This document shows positions 20,450 to 29,281 of a stretch of DNA of 64,000 nucleotides, piece by piece. The notes below the pieces were generated by a model, which searched no databases, was not told where the DNA came from, and saw only the letters and a list, made by a program, of their open reading frames with translations. The translations under genes and the position numbers were made by a program. The first letter of the stretch is position 1. Each line of letters starts with the position of its first letter. Origin of the DNA: Burkholderia stagnalis (lineage in GTDB: Bacteria > Pseudomonadota > Gammaproteobacteria > Burkholderiales > Burkholderiaceae); contig NZ_CADESW010000002.1 in assembly GCF_902830275.1 (NCBI RefSeq), positions 599,141 to 663,140 on the forward strand, read 5' to 3'.

Positions 20450-20672
20450 ATGAAGTGAAGCTGGCGGGCACTTCGCGGCCCGCCAACACAGACTGCTTGC
20501 TGAAAAAAATCGTCTTCGCGGACGCTAGGCGCGAAGGCAAATAACATCGTAACTTGCTGCGAATAACAAAAAAATAGACCTTCTTTCTCTTGGCGAAGAC
20601 CAATGGAACGATATACCCCCTGACAATTGCTTGATAGATACGGTCGTTATTGCACGCAATGATGTCTTCCAT
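20385..20672 (-). other. Open frame in the same frame as, and after, the stop of the SH3 protein gene
   Basis: The 95-codon frame starts at an ATG 24 nt after the SH3-protein stop and is in the same reading frame as that gene. The first part (MEDIIACNNDRIYQAIVRGY) looks protein-like, but a terminator (20504-20536) lies inside it and the last third overlaps the queF 3' end on the other strand. It may be a degraded piece of a neighbouring gene or a former C-terminus. It is probably not expressed in full. Confidence 0.25.
20504..20536 (-). terminator. Intrinsic terminator of the effector/SH3-protein operon
   Basis: On the minus strand a perfect 7-bp stem (20514-20520 with 20530-20536, nine-base loop) is followed by ACG and then A plus a run of seven T. 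It lies about 160 nt after the SH3-protein stop, facing the queF end. Confidence 0.65.
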
Positions 20673-20696
20673 CCAAGAGTCCCCGAGCGATTCATG

Positions 20697-21740
20697 TCAC
20701 TGCTTGATCGCTAGTTGATCGGCTTTCATCCATCGAAGCAAGTGTTTCCCGGAAGCGTTGACGTAATCCACGTATACCCAACCAACAGGAGACTGCTTCA
20801 ACACCGTTACGACATCGTTCTGGATCAGATAGGCTCGGCTCGCGTTCGTCTCATCGGGTGCGGTATAAAGAGTCGCTTTTTGAACCGATACGGTTGCGAT
20901 TCGATGCTCCGTTGCCGCCGTTGTTGACCTGGATGCACGAACGGCACCGCCATTCGCCTTTGAGAGCTCGACATCGATTAGTCGCGCATCACTTTCGGCA
21001 CCGGCCGCATGCAAGGCGGCGGCAATCTTCCGATAAGACTCACGATTAGCCGATGACAATGGATCGCAACGCAGGAGATTGTCGGCACCGGCGGCGTCGC
21101 GAATTGTCAGTTCCGGGGGTTGACCGGTACCAATGAAGCCCAATTGTCGGCTTACCGATGGTCGATCCCTCTTCACCATCATATAGGTCTGCTCGTCGGT
21201 TCCCCACTGCGCCGGGCGGCCATCCTGCCATCCTGCTCCACATATCTCGCCAGTTTGATCGGCGGTAATACATCCGGTGCGGATCTCGATCATCGAACAG
21301 TACTCCCGACTCAGCACGGACTCCGGTTGCCCTGGCCCCGTCGATACTGTTCCCTGTTCACCTCGCGCGACGACTACGTATTGACCAGACGGCGAGATAT
21401 TGCCCTCGCTGGGAGGTTCCATTTGCGTGCTGCCATCCGCGTTCGACTCATCAGTTTTTTGCAGCAGGTCGAACCCCATTCCATTCGGGAAGTAGAAAAC
21501 TGCATTTTTCCAGGAACGTTCGGGCAATGGATCATGAGGGTTCACAGCGTTGCTATAGACAATTTCTGCCCCGCCCGGCAATGCAAACTGAAGTGTGGAC
21601 TGGGGCGCGGCGGCAGCAAGGCCGTTTAGTAACACGATCTTGACGAACACCGTGCCGATACGAACAACATGAAGACGAGACAAGCCGATTCGAAACAGCA
21701 AGGCAGTTGGAGTCATACATTCAAAAATCGCGCTTTTCAC
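20697..21740 (-). CDS. Secreted SH3-domain protein, candidate immunity protein
   Basis: A 347-residue protein with no confident family name. The N-terminus holds a long hydrophobic signal-like segment ending in AAAAPQ (about 30-47), so the mature protein should be periplasmic. Cysteines cluster in the middle (EYCSM, TGCIT, EICGAG). The last ~70 residues resemble a bacterial SH3 fold (KATLYTAPDE, GWVYVDYV, LRWMKADQL). Its ATG at 21740 overlaps the upstream gene by four bases (ATGA); an ATG eight codons later is also possible. Tight coupling to a predicted cell-wall hydrolase, plus periplasmic targeting, suggests it neutralises that enzyme in the producing cell. This is inference; it could instead be an accessory wall-binding protein. 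Base composition is clearly lower in GC than the flanks. Confidence 0.65.
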   Translation of the reverse strand: MKSAIFECMTPTALLFRIGLSRLHVVRIGTVFVKIVLLNGLAAAAPQSTLQFALPGGAEIVYSNAVNPHDPLPERSWKNAVFYFPNGMGFDLLQKTDESNADGSTQMEPPSEGNISPSGQYVVVARGEQGTVSTGPGQPESVLSREYCSMIEIRTGCITADQTGEICGAGWQDGRPAQWGTDEQTYMMVKRDRPSVSRQLGFIGTGQPPELTIRDAAGADNLLRCDPLSSANRESYRKIAAALHAAGAESDARLIDVELSKANGGAVRASRSTTAATEHRIATVSVQKATLYTAPDETNASRAYLIQNDVVTVLKQSPVGWVYVDYVNASGKHLLRWMKADQLAIKQ

Positions 21741-24547
21741 GACGGCATTCCCAAGATTTGCTCCAGATGATGATATCGGCCAGGTGCGACCGACACCCCA
21801 TTAACATTCGCCATAGCACGCGACGGGCCGTAGTCCTGCACAATGCTCGCTTCGTACGCGCTCCTGTTTTCCCCCCACTCTGCAGGATTGCGCGAGACCG
21901 TGGGATTGCGTTGAAAGAATCGATCCAGCGAAGCTTTCATACTGCTTGACGTAGCACTGGGCCAATTGACGTCCTGATCCAAGACGGTCGCTCGCCCGAG
22001 TGACGAATGCAGATAATCCCCGATTCGATACGGATAACCACGAGGGAGCTTATCAATGGCTCGATTGAGACGGGCGATGAAATCCTTGATTTGCAGCTCT
22101 TGATATAGGGGCGAAGACACAGCGTGAGCCATCGATGCGATTGGAGGACACTCCACGGACTTGCCGAAAGTCTCTTTCGAAAAATCACGCCGCAGCGCAG
22201 CGTAAAGATCGCCTCCAATCAGCCGAATACCATTTGTAAATGTCGAGTGCGCATACCCCAACACTGCTTCATTGCCCGAGCCAGTGACAGTCCAACCGCA
22301 ATTGGAAAAATATTGTTGGTATTCGTCAGGATATGCATCTCGGAAATCGGCAATCTGAACAGCTAGTTCGCCCTTGCTTTCCGAGCCACGGATGGTCTTC
22401 TGCATTGCCCCAGCGCTAATAATCGCTATGTCGATCGCCTGAACTGTATCCACCTTGCCTTCGTTCTGGGCCATAGCGCGCACAATCTTCTCCTCTGTCT
22501 CGCTTATGGTCCCGTTGGTCCGCAGCGTAGTTAACGCCGGGCAGTCACCCAATGATATCGATCCCGTATGTAGCGGCCCGTACCAAAAGGTATCCGCAGA
22601 CTTTTTGAAGCGCGTCCCAGTAACCGTCACGCAACAACCACAGTCGCAATCCCCTCCACTTTGAGAGAAAGCGCCAATAATGCCAATCGGATTGACATGA
22701 AAAAAAATCGGCCCGGGGAATCCCGGGATGTGGGCTCTCACGTCATCCCACCACGCGAGCTTATCGATGCGCTTCTGTTCTTCCTCGTGCTGTGGCTTTG
22801 GGCCCCCTTGCTTTTCCAGCTCGGCAATCAATTGCTTCCATTTCGACGGGTTTGCCCACTCGCTTTCATGCTCGACGATCAGCCGAGATGCAGCCTGCAT
22901 AAGCCACGGATATCCGCCACGCTCGGTCTGCGACAGCGTGCACAGTTCGTCCGCCGCTTGTTTCCCATCGCCTTTTGTGAAAAGGGCGTCGTATACCTTG
23001 AGCATCAACGGGCTAAGATTCACACGTGAAGCGAGATCGGCAACATTGGCGCCGCGCGCATAGTCAACCCACTTCTGGGTCGTGGCAAAGATCGTATGCG
23101 CTACGTCATGGGCATCCGCCACGCATTCGAAGTCGATCCACTTCTGCGCGAATTCCCGCGTTACCCGGCCGCTCGGGTGGTTAAAGTCGCACACCCAACC
23201 ATCGATCGGCTGACCGTGCGCATTCACACCGCCTACGTGCCACCAGTTCACCGGGTAACCCGGATCGGGATTGGGGCGCGGCTCGGGAATCCGCCGATTC
23301 GGGTCACGCGCCAGTTCGCCGAGCGAATACACCTGGACTGTGTCTGTCTTTCTCGACTGCGGGTCGGCGCCTGGGACAAACTTCTTCTTATCCTCCGTAC
23401 GTTGACAGAGGACCGTACCCGGAGCGATTCGCAAAATCGTCGGCTCGACGGGCAAGCCCAGCGCCGTCCAGTGCTCCTTGTGCGGGCCGTGCTCGTTGAC
23501 CCATGCCCTCCCCTGTTCGAGAAACGACTGGATACTGTCGTCGCAAAACACCTCGATGTGCGCCATCCGGGTTCCGGACGTGCATTGGTTCAGCGAGTCG
23601 TATCGGCCGAGGTGGCCGATCAGTTCGCCCGCCTTGATCGGGATACCCTCTGCTTTCTGTGAGGCCGTTGTCACGATCACCCTATCGAATATCGAGTCGG
23701 GGAATACTTCCTGAACAACTGGCCCGCCATTTTCCTGGCCGAGATAAACCCAACCGCCGATGGTACCGGACGGCTCGACATAGCCGCCTGCCTCGGCCGG
23801 ATACGGCGACGCGCCATGCAAGTCAGCTACCTGGCCCCAACCTTTCTCCCTCTTACCAATGCTGACGCTCGCTCCGTGCGGAAGAATACCGATCGTTTCG
23901 CCGCGGGGATGACTTTTGCGAACCCGCAGCCCCAGTTGAGCCGGATCCGGCACCTGCCCGCCACGACCCGGTGCCGGCTTGTCCTGAGCATGCTGCGTCA
24001 CCTGCCACTGCCTTGACCAGTATGTCGGCTTCTCCCGCTTCGGGAAGTTCGCATAGTCTTCGTGCGACATCAGGTGCATGTACAGGCTGTAGAACGTCAG
24101 CGTCTTGCCTCGCGGAAATTCCATCGTGTGCCGCACCAGCGCAAAGCCGGTACTGTACGGTGCCTGAACCGGTGCATTGCTGCTGGTCGATGCGATCTCG
24201 CTGACCGGATAGGTCTTGTTGATGCGAAACGCGATCAGCACGCCGTCGGCAATGCAGCGCAATCCCGCCTCGAGATCTAGGACCTGTCCGGCACCCGCCT
24301 CGGTGACGTGAATTCCGCCGTGCCACATCCCCTTGCGGCTGACGAGATACGTGCCGGTCGGCTCGCGTTCAGCAAGCAGCCGGTAAATCTCATGCTCGTC
24401 GGTAAATCTTGAAGACTTCCCGGATTTGCTTTGTTCTTTGCGCAGGAAAGGAAAGGCAAACGGCAATTGCTTCAGGCGGGAAATGACGGTCTCGGGAGTT
24501 GGTGATGCCTTGTTCGGTGCGGGCTTGTTGGTCACGATCTGACTCAT
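21737..24547 (-). CDS. Predicted peptidoglycan hydrolase / effector (M23-like, SH3-like, lysozyme-like)
   Basis: A 936-residue protein with at least three regions. Residues ~60-160 look like a degenerate M23/LytM fold (WHGGIHV, later FYSLYMHL). Residues ~220-270 look SH3-like (HGASVSIGKREKGWG). Residues ~310-350 contain RMAHIEVFCDD, often seen at the end of M23-type modules. After a linker and the block FHVNPIGIIGAF (near 617) comes a Cys-rich turn (CDCGCC), then a C-terminal domain with NEGKVDTVQAID near E696, which resembles the catalytic Glu region of lysozyme-like muramidases. There is no signal peptide, so export by a dedicated system such as type VI secretion is inferred. No VgrG, Hcp or PAAR gene is nearby. 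ATG 24547 was preferred to an upstream TTG. GC is low for this genome (28 of 60 bases at 22261-22320), suggesting transfer. Confidence 0.65.
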   Translation of the reverse strand: MSQIVTNKPAPNKASPTPETVISRLKQLPFAFPFLRKEQSKSGKSSRFTDEHEIYRLLAEREPTGTYLVSRKGMWHGGIHVTEAGAGQVLDLEAGLRCIADGVLIAFRINKTYPVSEIASTSSNAPVQAPYSTGFALVRHTMEFPRGKTLTFYSLYMHLMSHEDYANFPKREKPTYWSRQWQVTQHAQDKPAPGRGGQVPDPAQLGLRVRKSHPRGETIGILPHGASVSIGKREKGWGQVADLHGASPYPAEAGGYVEPSGTIGGWVYLGQENGGPVVQEVFPDSIFDRVIVTTASQKAEGIPIKAGELIGHLGRYDSLNQCTSGTRMAHIEVFCDDSIQSFLEQGRAWVNEHGPHKEHWTALGLPVEPTILRIAPGTVLCQRTEDKKKFVPGADPQSRKTDTVQVYSLGELARDPNRRIPEPRPNPDPGYPVNWWHVGGVNAHGQPIDGWVCDFNHPSGRVTREFAQKWIDFECVADAHDVAHTIFATTQKWVDYARGANVADLASRVNLSPLMLKVYDALFTKGDGKQAADELCTLSQTERGGYPWLMQAASRLIVEHESEWANPSKWKQLIAELEKQGGPKPQHEEEQKRIDKLAWWDDVRAHIPGFPGPIFFHVNPIGIIGAFSQSGGDCDCGCCVTVTGTRFKKSADTFWYGPLHTGSISLGDCPALTTLRTNGTISETEEKIVRAMAQNEGKVDTVQAIDIAIISAGAMQKTIRGSESKGELAVQIADFRDAYPDEYQQYFSNCGWTVTGSGNEAVLGYAHSTFTNGIRLIGGDLYAALRRDFSKETFGKSVECPPIASMAHAVSSPLYQELQIKDFIARLNRAIDKLPRGYPYRIGDYLHSSLGRATVLDQDVNWPSATSSSMKASLDRFFQRNPTVSRNPAEWGENRSAYEASIVQDYGPSRAMANVNGVSVAPGRYHHLEQILGMPS

Positions 24548-24763
24548 CCAGAGAATTCTTATCTTGACAAGACCATACAATGCGATCTCGGATTCCGTTT
24601 ATCCAAGATTGTCGACGCTATTCTCGAACAACATCCCAACCTCGGCTCTTTCCGCCAAGCGAAAGCGACGCGTCTTCCCCACGGTTGGAACGGCTTTGTT
24701 ACAAAACGCTAAATCCCGGCATCAAACGCAACCGACAAGAAATCAATCGAACCCGCCTCTACG

Positions 24764-24802
24764 CAACGGGGCCGGCACATGCCAATGCGCCAGCCCCGTT
24801 GA
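24764..24802 (-). terminator. Hairpin after the RidA gene, at the island edge
   Basis: A 13-bp stem with one G-T pair (24764-24776 with 24790-24802) lies 23 bp after the ridA stop on the minus strand. There is no T-run, so function as a terminator is uncertain. The rest of the gap 24548-24824 shows no gene. Confidence 0.4.
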
Positions 24803-24824
24803 ACAACGATTCGCAGTCGCCGCG

Positions 24825-25211
24825 TTACTTCACCGGCGCCTTGTAAGCGATGCAATCGACCTCGACCTTGCAGTCGATCACCATGCTCGACTGCACGCAC
24901 GCGCGCGCCGGCGGATGCTCGCCGAAGTACGACACGAATACCTTGTTGAACGACGCGAAATCGCGCGCGTCGTCGAGCCACACGCCGCAGCGCACGACGT
25001 GCTCGAGGCCGTAGCCGGCTTCCTTCAGGATCGCGATCACGTTCTCGATCGTCTGCTTCGACTGCGTGACGATCCCGCCTTCGACCACCTCGCCGTTCAC
25101 CATCGGCGTCTGGCCCGACACGTACAGCCAGCCGTCGGCTTCGACCGCACGCGCAAACGGCATCACCTGGCCGCCCGTGCCCTTCGCTTCGCCTACGCCA
25201 TATCGCTTCAT
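24825..25211 (-). CDS. RidA family protein (reactive intermediate/imine deaminase)
   Basis: A 128-residue RidA/YjgF/UK114 protein. Members hydrolyse reactive enamine/imine intermediates made by PLP enzymes. Family features are LYVSGQTP, the QTIENVIAILKEAG helix, and the C-terminal RACVQSSMVIDCKVEVDCIAY region (arginine for carboxylate binding). It lies downstream of the D-amino-acid deacylase and regulator, so it probably handles imines formed when D-amino acids are broken down. The start at 25211 lies 8 nt after a 50-nt hairpin leader shared with the HIT gene. Confidence 0.92.
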   Translation of the reverse strand: MKRYGVGEAKGTGGQVMPFARAVEADGWLYVSGQTPMVNGEVVEGGIVTQSKQTIENVIAILKEAGYGLEHVVRCGVWLDDARDFASFNKVFVSYFGEHPPARACVQSSMVIDCKVEVDCIAYKAPVK

Positions 25212-25219
25212 CGTTTCAC

Positions 25220-25269
25220 TCCTGTGTCGACCAGAGTTGGCGCTTCAACGCTTACTCTGGTTCCATGCA
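25220..25269 (-). repeat. 50-nt hairpin leader element, copy 2 (upstream of ridA)
   Basis: The outer stem CCAGAGT (25231-25237) pairs with ACTCTGG (25254-25260), with a short inner stem around a CTTCAA loop. On the minus strand its end carries CACAGGA, the Shine-Dalgarno region, and stops 8 nt before the ridA ATG. It matches copy 1 (13478-13527) at 40 of 50 positions; some stem changes keep pairing (A-T to G-T). Confidence 0.75.
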
Positions 25270-25333
25270 ACGCTGGGTTGCGGATGCGCGCGCCGTGCGC
25301 GGCACGCACGGAAGTTGTGCCGGGCGCCGCGCG

Positions 25334-26815
25334 TCAGAACGCCGCGCCGGCGCTCGCCGGCGCACGCGCGCCGCGCGCGACGAAGCCGCCCGCGCGTTCG
25401 CCGGTCGGCTGGCCGTCGCGGTAGGTCAGCACGCCGTTGACCCACACCGCGTCGATGCCGTGCGCGGGCTGCTGCGGCCGGTCGAAGGTCGCCGCGTCGA
25501 TCACGCTGTCCGGATCGAACAGCACGAGATCCGCGTGGAAGCCGACATGCACCTCGCCGCGCCCGACGAGCCCGAAGCGGCGCGCGGACAGCGACGTCAT
25601 CTTGCGGATCGCCTCCTCGAGCGGCAGCAGGCCCGTCTCGCGCGCGTAATGGCCGAGCACGCGCGGAAATGCGCCCCACAGCCGCGGATGCGGCAGCGGA
25701 TCGTTCGGCAGGCCGTCGGAGCCGACCATCGTCGCCGGATGCGACAGGATCCGCCGCACGTCGTCCTCGGACATGTTGTGGTACACCGCGCCCGCCGGCC
25801 GGATCCGCTGCGCGGCTTCCTGCTCGGTCACGCCCCACTCGGCCGCGATCGTCTTCAGCAGCTTGCCCGCGACTTCCGGATGCGGCTCGGACCAGGTGAT
25901 CGTGATGTCGATGTCGCCCGTCACCTGCTTCAGGTCGAGCGTCGACGAGCTGCGGCTGTACGGATAGCAGTCGCAGCCGACCGGCTGATAGCGGCGCGCG
26001 CTTTCGAGCGATGCGAGCACCTCGGTGCTGCGGCCCCAGTTCGACGGGCCCGCGCATTTCAGGTGGGAGATCACGACCGGCACCTGCGCGTGGCGGCCGA
26101 CGCGATACGCCTCGTCCATCGCATCGAGGATCGCGTCGAATTCGGTGCGCATGTGCGTGGTGTACAGCGCGCCCGCGTTCGCGAGCGGCTCGGCGAGCGC
26201 CATCACCTCCTCGGGCGGCGCCGCGAACGCGGAACCGTACGCGAGGCCCGACGACAGCCCGAGCGCGCCATGCGCGAGCGCTTCCTCGAGCTGTGCGCGC
26301 ATGCCGGCGATCTCGCGCTCGGTGGCCGCGCGATCGAGGCGGTCCATCTGGTTGTTGCGCAGCGCGGTATGGCCGACCAGCGCCGCGACGTTGACGGCCG
26401 GCCGCGCCTCGTTCACCGCCGCGACGTAGTCGGCGAAGGTCGGATACAGGAACGCGGCGCGCTCGCCGAGCAGGTTCATCGGGTCAGGCGGGTCGCCCGC
26501 GAGCGTCACCGGCGACGCGCTGATCCCGCAGTTGCCGACGATCACCGTCGTCACGCCCTGCGTGATCTTCGGCAGCATCTGCGGCGAGCGGATCACGTGC
26601 GTGTCGTCGTGCGTGTGCACGTCGACGAAGCCCGGCGCGAGCGCGCGGCCGTTCGCCTCGACGACCGTCTCGGCCAGCCAGTTCGACAGGTTGCCGATCG
26701 CCGCGATCATGCCGTTGCGGATCGCGACGTCGCGCGGGACGGGCGGCGCGCCGGTGCCGTCATACAGCTGCGCGCCGACGATCAGCGTATCGGCGGCTTC
26801 GGGATGCGAATGCAT
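25334..26815 (-). CDS. N-acyl-D-amino-acid deacylase (D-aminoacylase family)
   Basis: A 493-residue amidohydrolase that removes acyl groups from N-acyl-D-amino acids. Metal and active-site signatures are visible in order: DVHTHDD (near 66), GNCGIS with the metal-bridging Cys, GLSSGLAYG, THMRTE, ISHLKCAG and GSDGLP. Length matches the family. The ATG at 26815 lies two bases after the regulator's stop, with GGAGA inside the regulator gene, so the two are coupled. Together with RidA and the divergent PLP enzyme it suggests D-amino-acid salvage. Confidence 0.92.
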   Translation of the reverse strand: MHSHPEAADTLIVGAQLYDGTGAPPVPRDVAIRNGMIAAIGNLSNWLAETVVEANGRALAPGFVDVHTHDDTHVIRSPQMLPKITQGVTTVIVGNCGISASPVTLAGDPPDPMNLLGERAAFLYPTFADYVAAVNEARPAVNVAALVGHTALRNNQMDRLDRAATEREIAGMRAQLEEALAHGALGLSSGLAYGSAFAAPPEEVMALAEPLANAGALYTTHMRTEFDAILDAMDEAYRVGRHAQVPVVISHLKCAGPSNWGRSTEVLASLESARRYQPVGCDCYPYSRSSSTLDLKQVTGDIDITITWSEPHPEVAGKLLKTIAAEWGVTEQEAAQRIRPAGAVYHNMSEDDVRRILSHPATMVGSDGLPNDPLPHPRLWGAFPRVLGHYARETGLLPLEEAIRKMTSLSARRFGLVGRGEVHVGFHADLVLFDPDSVIDAATFDRPQQPAHGIDAVWVNGVLTYRDGQPTGERAGGFVARGARAPASAGAAF

Positions 26816-26817
26816 GG

Positions 26818-27747
26818 TCAGTCTCCTAGCGGTTGACGGTCGCCGCCGCCACGGTGCGCGTCGAGCGCGTGCTTGACGCGGCGCAGCGATTCTCGGCACG
26901 CGTCGCCGAGCCGCAGCGCGACCCCGGTGACGAGCACGTCGATGGCCATCATCATCGCGTAGCGCGATGTCGACGGTTTGAAAATGAAATCGGTCTCGAA
27001 CGCGACGACCGGAATCAGGTGGTCGGCGAGCTGCGCGAGCGGAGATGCGGGCGCGGTGACCGCGATCAGCGTCGCGCCGTAGCGCTTGGCGAGCGCGCAG
27101 CTCTCGAGCAGCTCCGGCACGCGCCCGCTCACCGACAGCGCGACCATGACCGAGTCGCGCGTCGCGGTGGCCGCGACCATCCGCTGCAGCACGCTGTCCT
27201 GGTAGCTCGCGACCGGACGGCCGAAACGCACGAGCCGGAAGCGCAGCTCGTCGGCGAGCGCGGTGGAGCCGCCGCCCTGCCCGTACACGTAGATCATCTT
27301 CGCGCCGGCGAGCCGGTCGGCCGCCGCGTCGAACGACGTGTGGCGCAGCAGCTGGTGGTTGTGCGCGAGCGCGACCTGGATCTCGTCGTAGACGAGCGAC
27401 GCCGGGTTCGCGTCGCCGGCGCCCGCGTCGTCCGACGGCGCGAGAAAGCGCTGGCCGACGGCCGCCGCCTGCGCGACGAGCAGCTTCAGCTCGCGCACGT
27501 CGCGGCAGCCGACCGCCTTCGCGAAGCGCGTGACCGTCGCGACGCTCACTTCCGCGTCGCGCGCGAGCGTGCTGATGCTCGCATGCGCGGCGCGCCCGAG
27601 ATCCGCGAGGATGAACGCCGCGACCTTGCGCTCGGCATCGCGCAGCTCCGGCGCGCACTCGGCGATCCGCGCAATGATGTCGACGGCCGGCTGGCCGGCC
27701 GGTTGCGCGGCAGGCGGAACAGAGGACGAAGTGGCGGACGAATTCAT
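26818..27747 (-). CDS. MurR/RpiR family transcriptional regulator
   Basis: An RpiR-type regulator with an N-terminal helix-turn-helix (ISTLARDAEVSVATVTRFAK) and a C-terminal SIS sugar-phosphate-binding fold (YVYGQGGGSTALADELRFRL, ALSVSGRVPELLE). The start is uncertain: ATGs exist at 27747, 27771, 27774 and 27789, none with a good ribosome site. I chose 27747 (309 aa) because a clean inverted repeat, the likely operator, covers the earlier ATGs. It likely controls the deacylase-ridA operon and the divergent PLP enzyme; its ligand is unknown. Confidence 0.88.
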   Translation of the reverse strand: MNSSATSSSVPPAAQPAGQPAVDIIARIAECAPELRDAERKVAAFILADLGRAAHASISTLARDAEVSVATVTRFAKAVGCRDVRELKLLVAQAAAVGQRFLAPSDDAGAGDANPASLVYDEIQVALAHNHQLLRHTSFDAAADRLAGAKMIYVYGQGGGSTALADELRFRLVRFGRPVASYQDSVLQRMVAATATRDSVMVALSVSGRVPELLESCALAKRYGATLIAVTAPASPLAQLADHLIPVVAFETDFIFKPSTSRYAMMMAIDVLVTGVALRLGDACRESLRRVKHALDAHRGGGDRQPLGD

Positions 27748-27772
27748 CTGCTGAAAAAAGTTGCGGCGCATC

Positions 27773-27789
27773 ATGTTACTAAATAACAT
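27773..27789. promoter_or_regulatory. Candidate RpiR operator
   Basis: A perfect inverted repeat ATGTTA-N5-TAACAT (spacer CTAAA) sits between the RpiR gene and the divergent PLP-enzyme gene. Its size, symmetry and location fit a shared operator for both directions. Confidence 0.6.
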
Positions 27790-27867
27790 CACCGCGCCGA
27801 TGCTACTTTCTGTACCATCGGCATGTCAACTTCAGTGCAATGCATATCGATGATGGAGCGGGATGAC

Positions 27868-29148
27868 ATGAAAGTTACAAACTATCAGGAAGCGACGATC
27901 GATCCGTTCGGCAAGGGCCTCGGCAATCTGCCGAGCGCGAGCGTGCCGCTCGCCGACGCGGGCCGCCTCGAGTGGAACCTGCTCGCGGAAGACGTCAGCC
28001 TGCCGGCCGCGGTGCTGTACGAGGATCGCATCGAGCACAACCTGAAGTGGATGCAGGCGTTCGTCCAGGAGTACGGCGTCAAGTTCGCGCCGCACGGCAA
28101 GACGACGATGGCGCCGCAGCTGTTCCGCCGCCAGCTCGACGCCGGCGCATGGGGCATCACGCTCGCCACGGCGCACCAGACCCAGGCCGCGTATCACGGC
28201 GGCGTGCGGCGCGTGCTGCTCGCCAACCAGCTGGTCGGCCGCCGCAACATGACGATCATCGCGGGGCTGCTGTCGGATCCCGATTTCGAGTTCTTCTGCC
28301 TCGTCGATTCGGCCGACGGCGTCGACCAGCTCGGCCGCTTCTTCGGCGAAGCGAAGAAGTCGATCAACGTGCTGCTCGAGCTCGGCGTGCCGGGCGGCCG
28401 CACCGGCGCGCGCGACGCCGCGCAGCGCGACGCGGTGCTCGCCGCGCTGGCCCGCTACCCGGACACGCTGAAGCTGGCCGGGATCGAACTCTACGAAGGC
28501 GTGCTGAAGGAGGAGGACGAGATCCGCACGTTCCTGCAGGGCGCGGTCGCGCTGACGCGCGAGCTCGCCGCGGCCGGCCGCTTTGCGCGCACGCCGGCGA
28601 TCCTGTCGGGCGCGGGCTCGGCATGGTACGACGTGGTCGCGGAGGAATTCGCGAAGGCGTCCGACGCAGGCTTCGCGGAAGTGGTGCTGCGCCCGGGCTG
28701 CTACCTGACGCACGACGTCGGCATCTACAAGAAGGCGCAGACCGACGTGTTCAAACGCAACCCGACCGCGCGCAAGATGGGCGAAGGCCTGCTGCCCGCG
28801 CTGCAGTTGTGGGCGTACGTGCAGTCGGTGCCGGAGCCGGACCGCGCGATCATCGCGCTCGGCAAGCGCGACTCGGCGTTCGACGCGGGCCTGCCCGAGC
28901 CGGCGCGCCATTTCCGGCCGGGCCGCGACACCGCGCCGCGCGACGTGGCCGCGGGCGAAGGCTGGGCGATCACCGGCCTGATGGACCAGCACGCGTACCT
29001 GCAGATCCCGCCCGGCGCGGACGTGAAGGTCGGCGACATGGTCGCGTTCGACATCTCGCACCCGTGCCTGACGTTCGACAAGTGGCGCCAGCTGCTCGTG
29101 CTCGATCCGCAATTCCGCGTAAAGGAAGTGATCGAGACGTTCTTCTGA
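27868..29148 (+). CDS. D-serine dehydratase-like / DSD1-family PLP enzyme
   Basis: A 426-residue fold-type III PLP enzyme (alanine-racemase-like N-terminal barrel). The PLP lysine is in [12 protein letters not shown], and the C-terminal [12 protein letters not shown] supplies the His and Cys expected for the zinc site of DSD1-type D-serine dehydratases and D-threonine aldolases. ATG 27868 was chosen because GGGATGAC precedes it; upstream ATGs are less convincing. It is divergent from the RpiR-deacylase-ridA operon and probably degrades the D-amino acids that the deacylase frees. The exact substrate is not determined. Confidence 0.85.
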   Translation: MKVTNYQEATIDPFGKGLGNLPSASVPLADAGRLEWNLLAEDVSLPAAVLYEDRIEHNLKWMQAFVQEYGVKFAPHGKTTMAPQLFRRQLDAGAWGITLATAHQTQAAYHGGVRRVLLANQLVGRRNMTIIAGLLSDPDFEFFCLVDSADGVDQLGRFFGEAKKSINVLLELGVPGGRTGARDAAQRDAVLAALARYPDTLKLAGIELYEGVLKEEDEIRTFLQGAVALTRELAAAGRFARTPAILSGAGSAWYDVVAEEFAKASDAGFAEVVLRPGCYLTHDVGIYKKAQTDVFKRNPTARKMGEGLLPALQLWAYVQSVPEPDRAIIALGKRDSAFDAGLPEPARHFRPGRDTAPRDVAAGEGWAITGLMDQHAYLQIPPGADVKVGDMVAFDISHPCLTFDKWRQLLVLDPQFRVKEVIETFF

Positions 29149-29184
29149 GATCCGCCGCGCGGCGGCCGCCCGGCCGCCCGAGCG

Positions 29185-29207
29185 GGCCGCCCCGCAACGG
29201 GGCGGCC
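29185..29207 (+). terminator. GC-rich hairpin after the PLP enzyme gene
   Basis: A perfect 10-bp stem (GGCCGCCCCG at 29185-29194, loop CAA, then CGGGGCGGCC) lies 36 bp after the stop. There is no T-run, so it may be Rho-assisted or only a transcript-stabilising hairpin. Confidence 0.45.
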
Positions 29208-29281
29208 GTCATGCCGGATTCGACCTGCCGGAGTACACTGCGCTTTCGTTCCGACCGTCCCCTCTTTCGCAGGAGAAAGCC

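Noticed and set aside
20450..24824. Prophage as explanation of the low-GC island
   Set aside because: No integrase, capsid, tail or regulator genes, no attachment repeats and no tRNA gene at its edges; only two genes are present.
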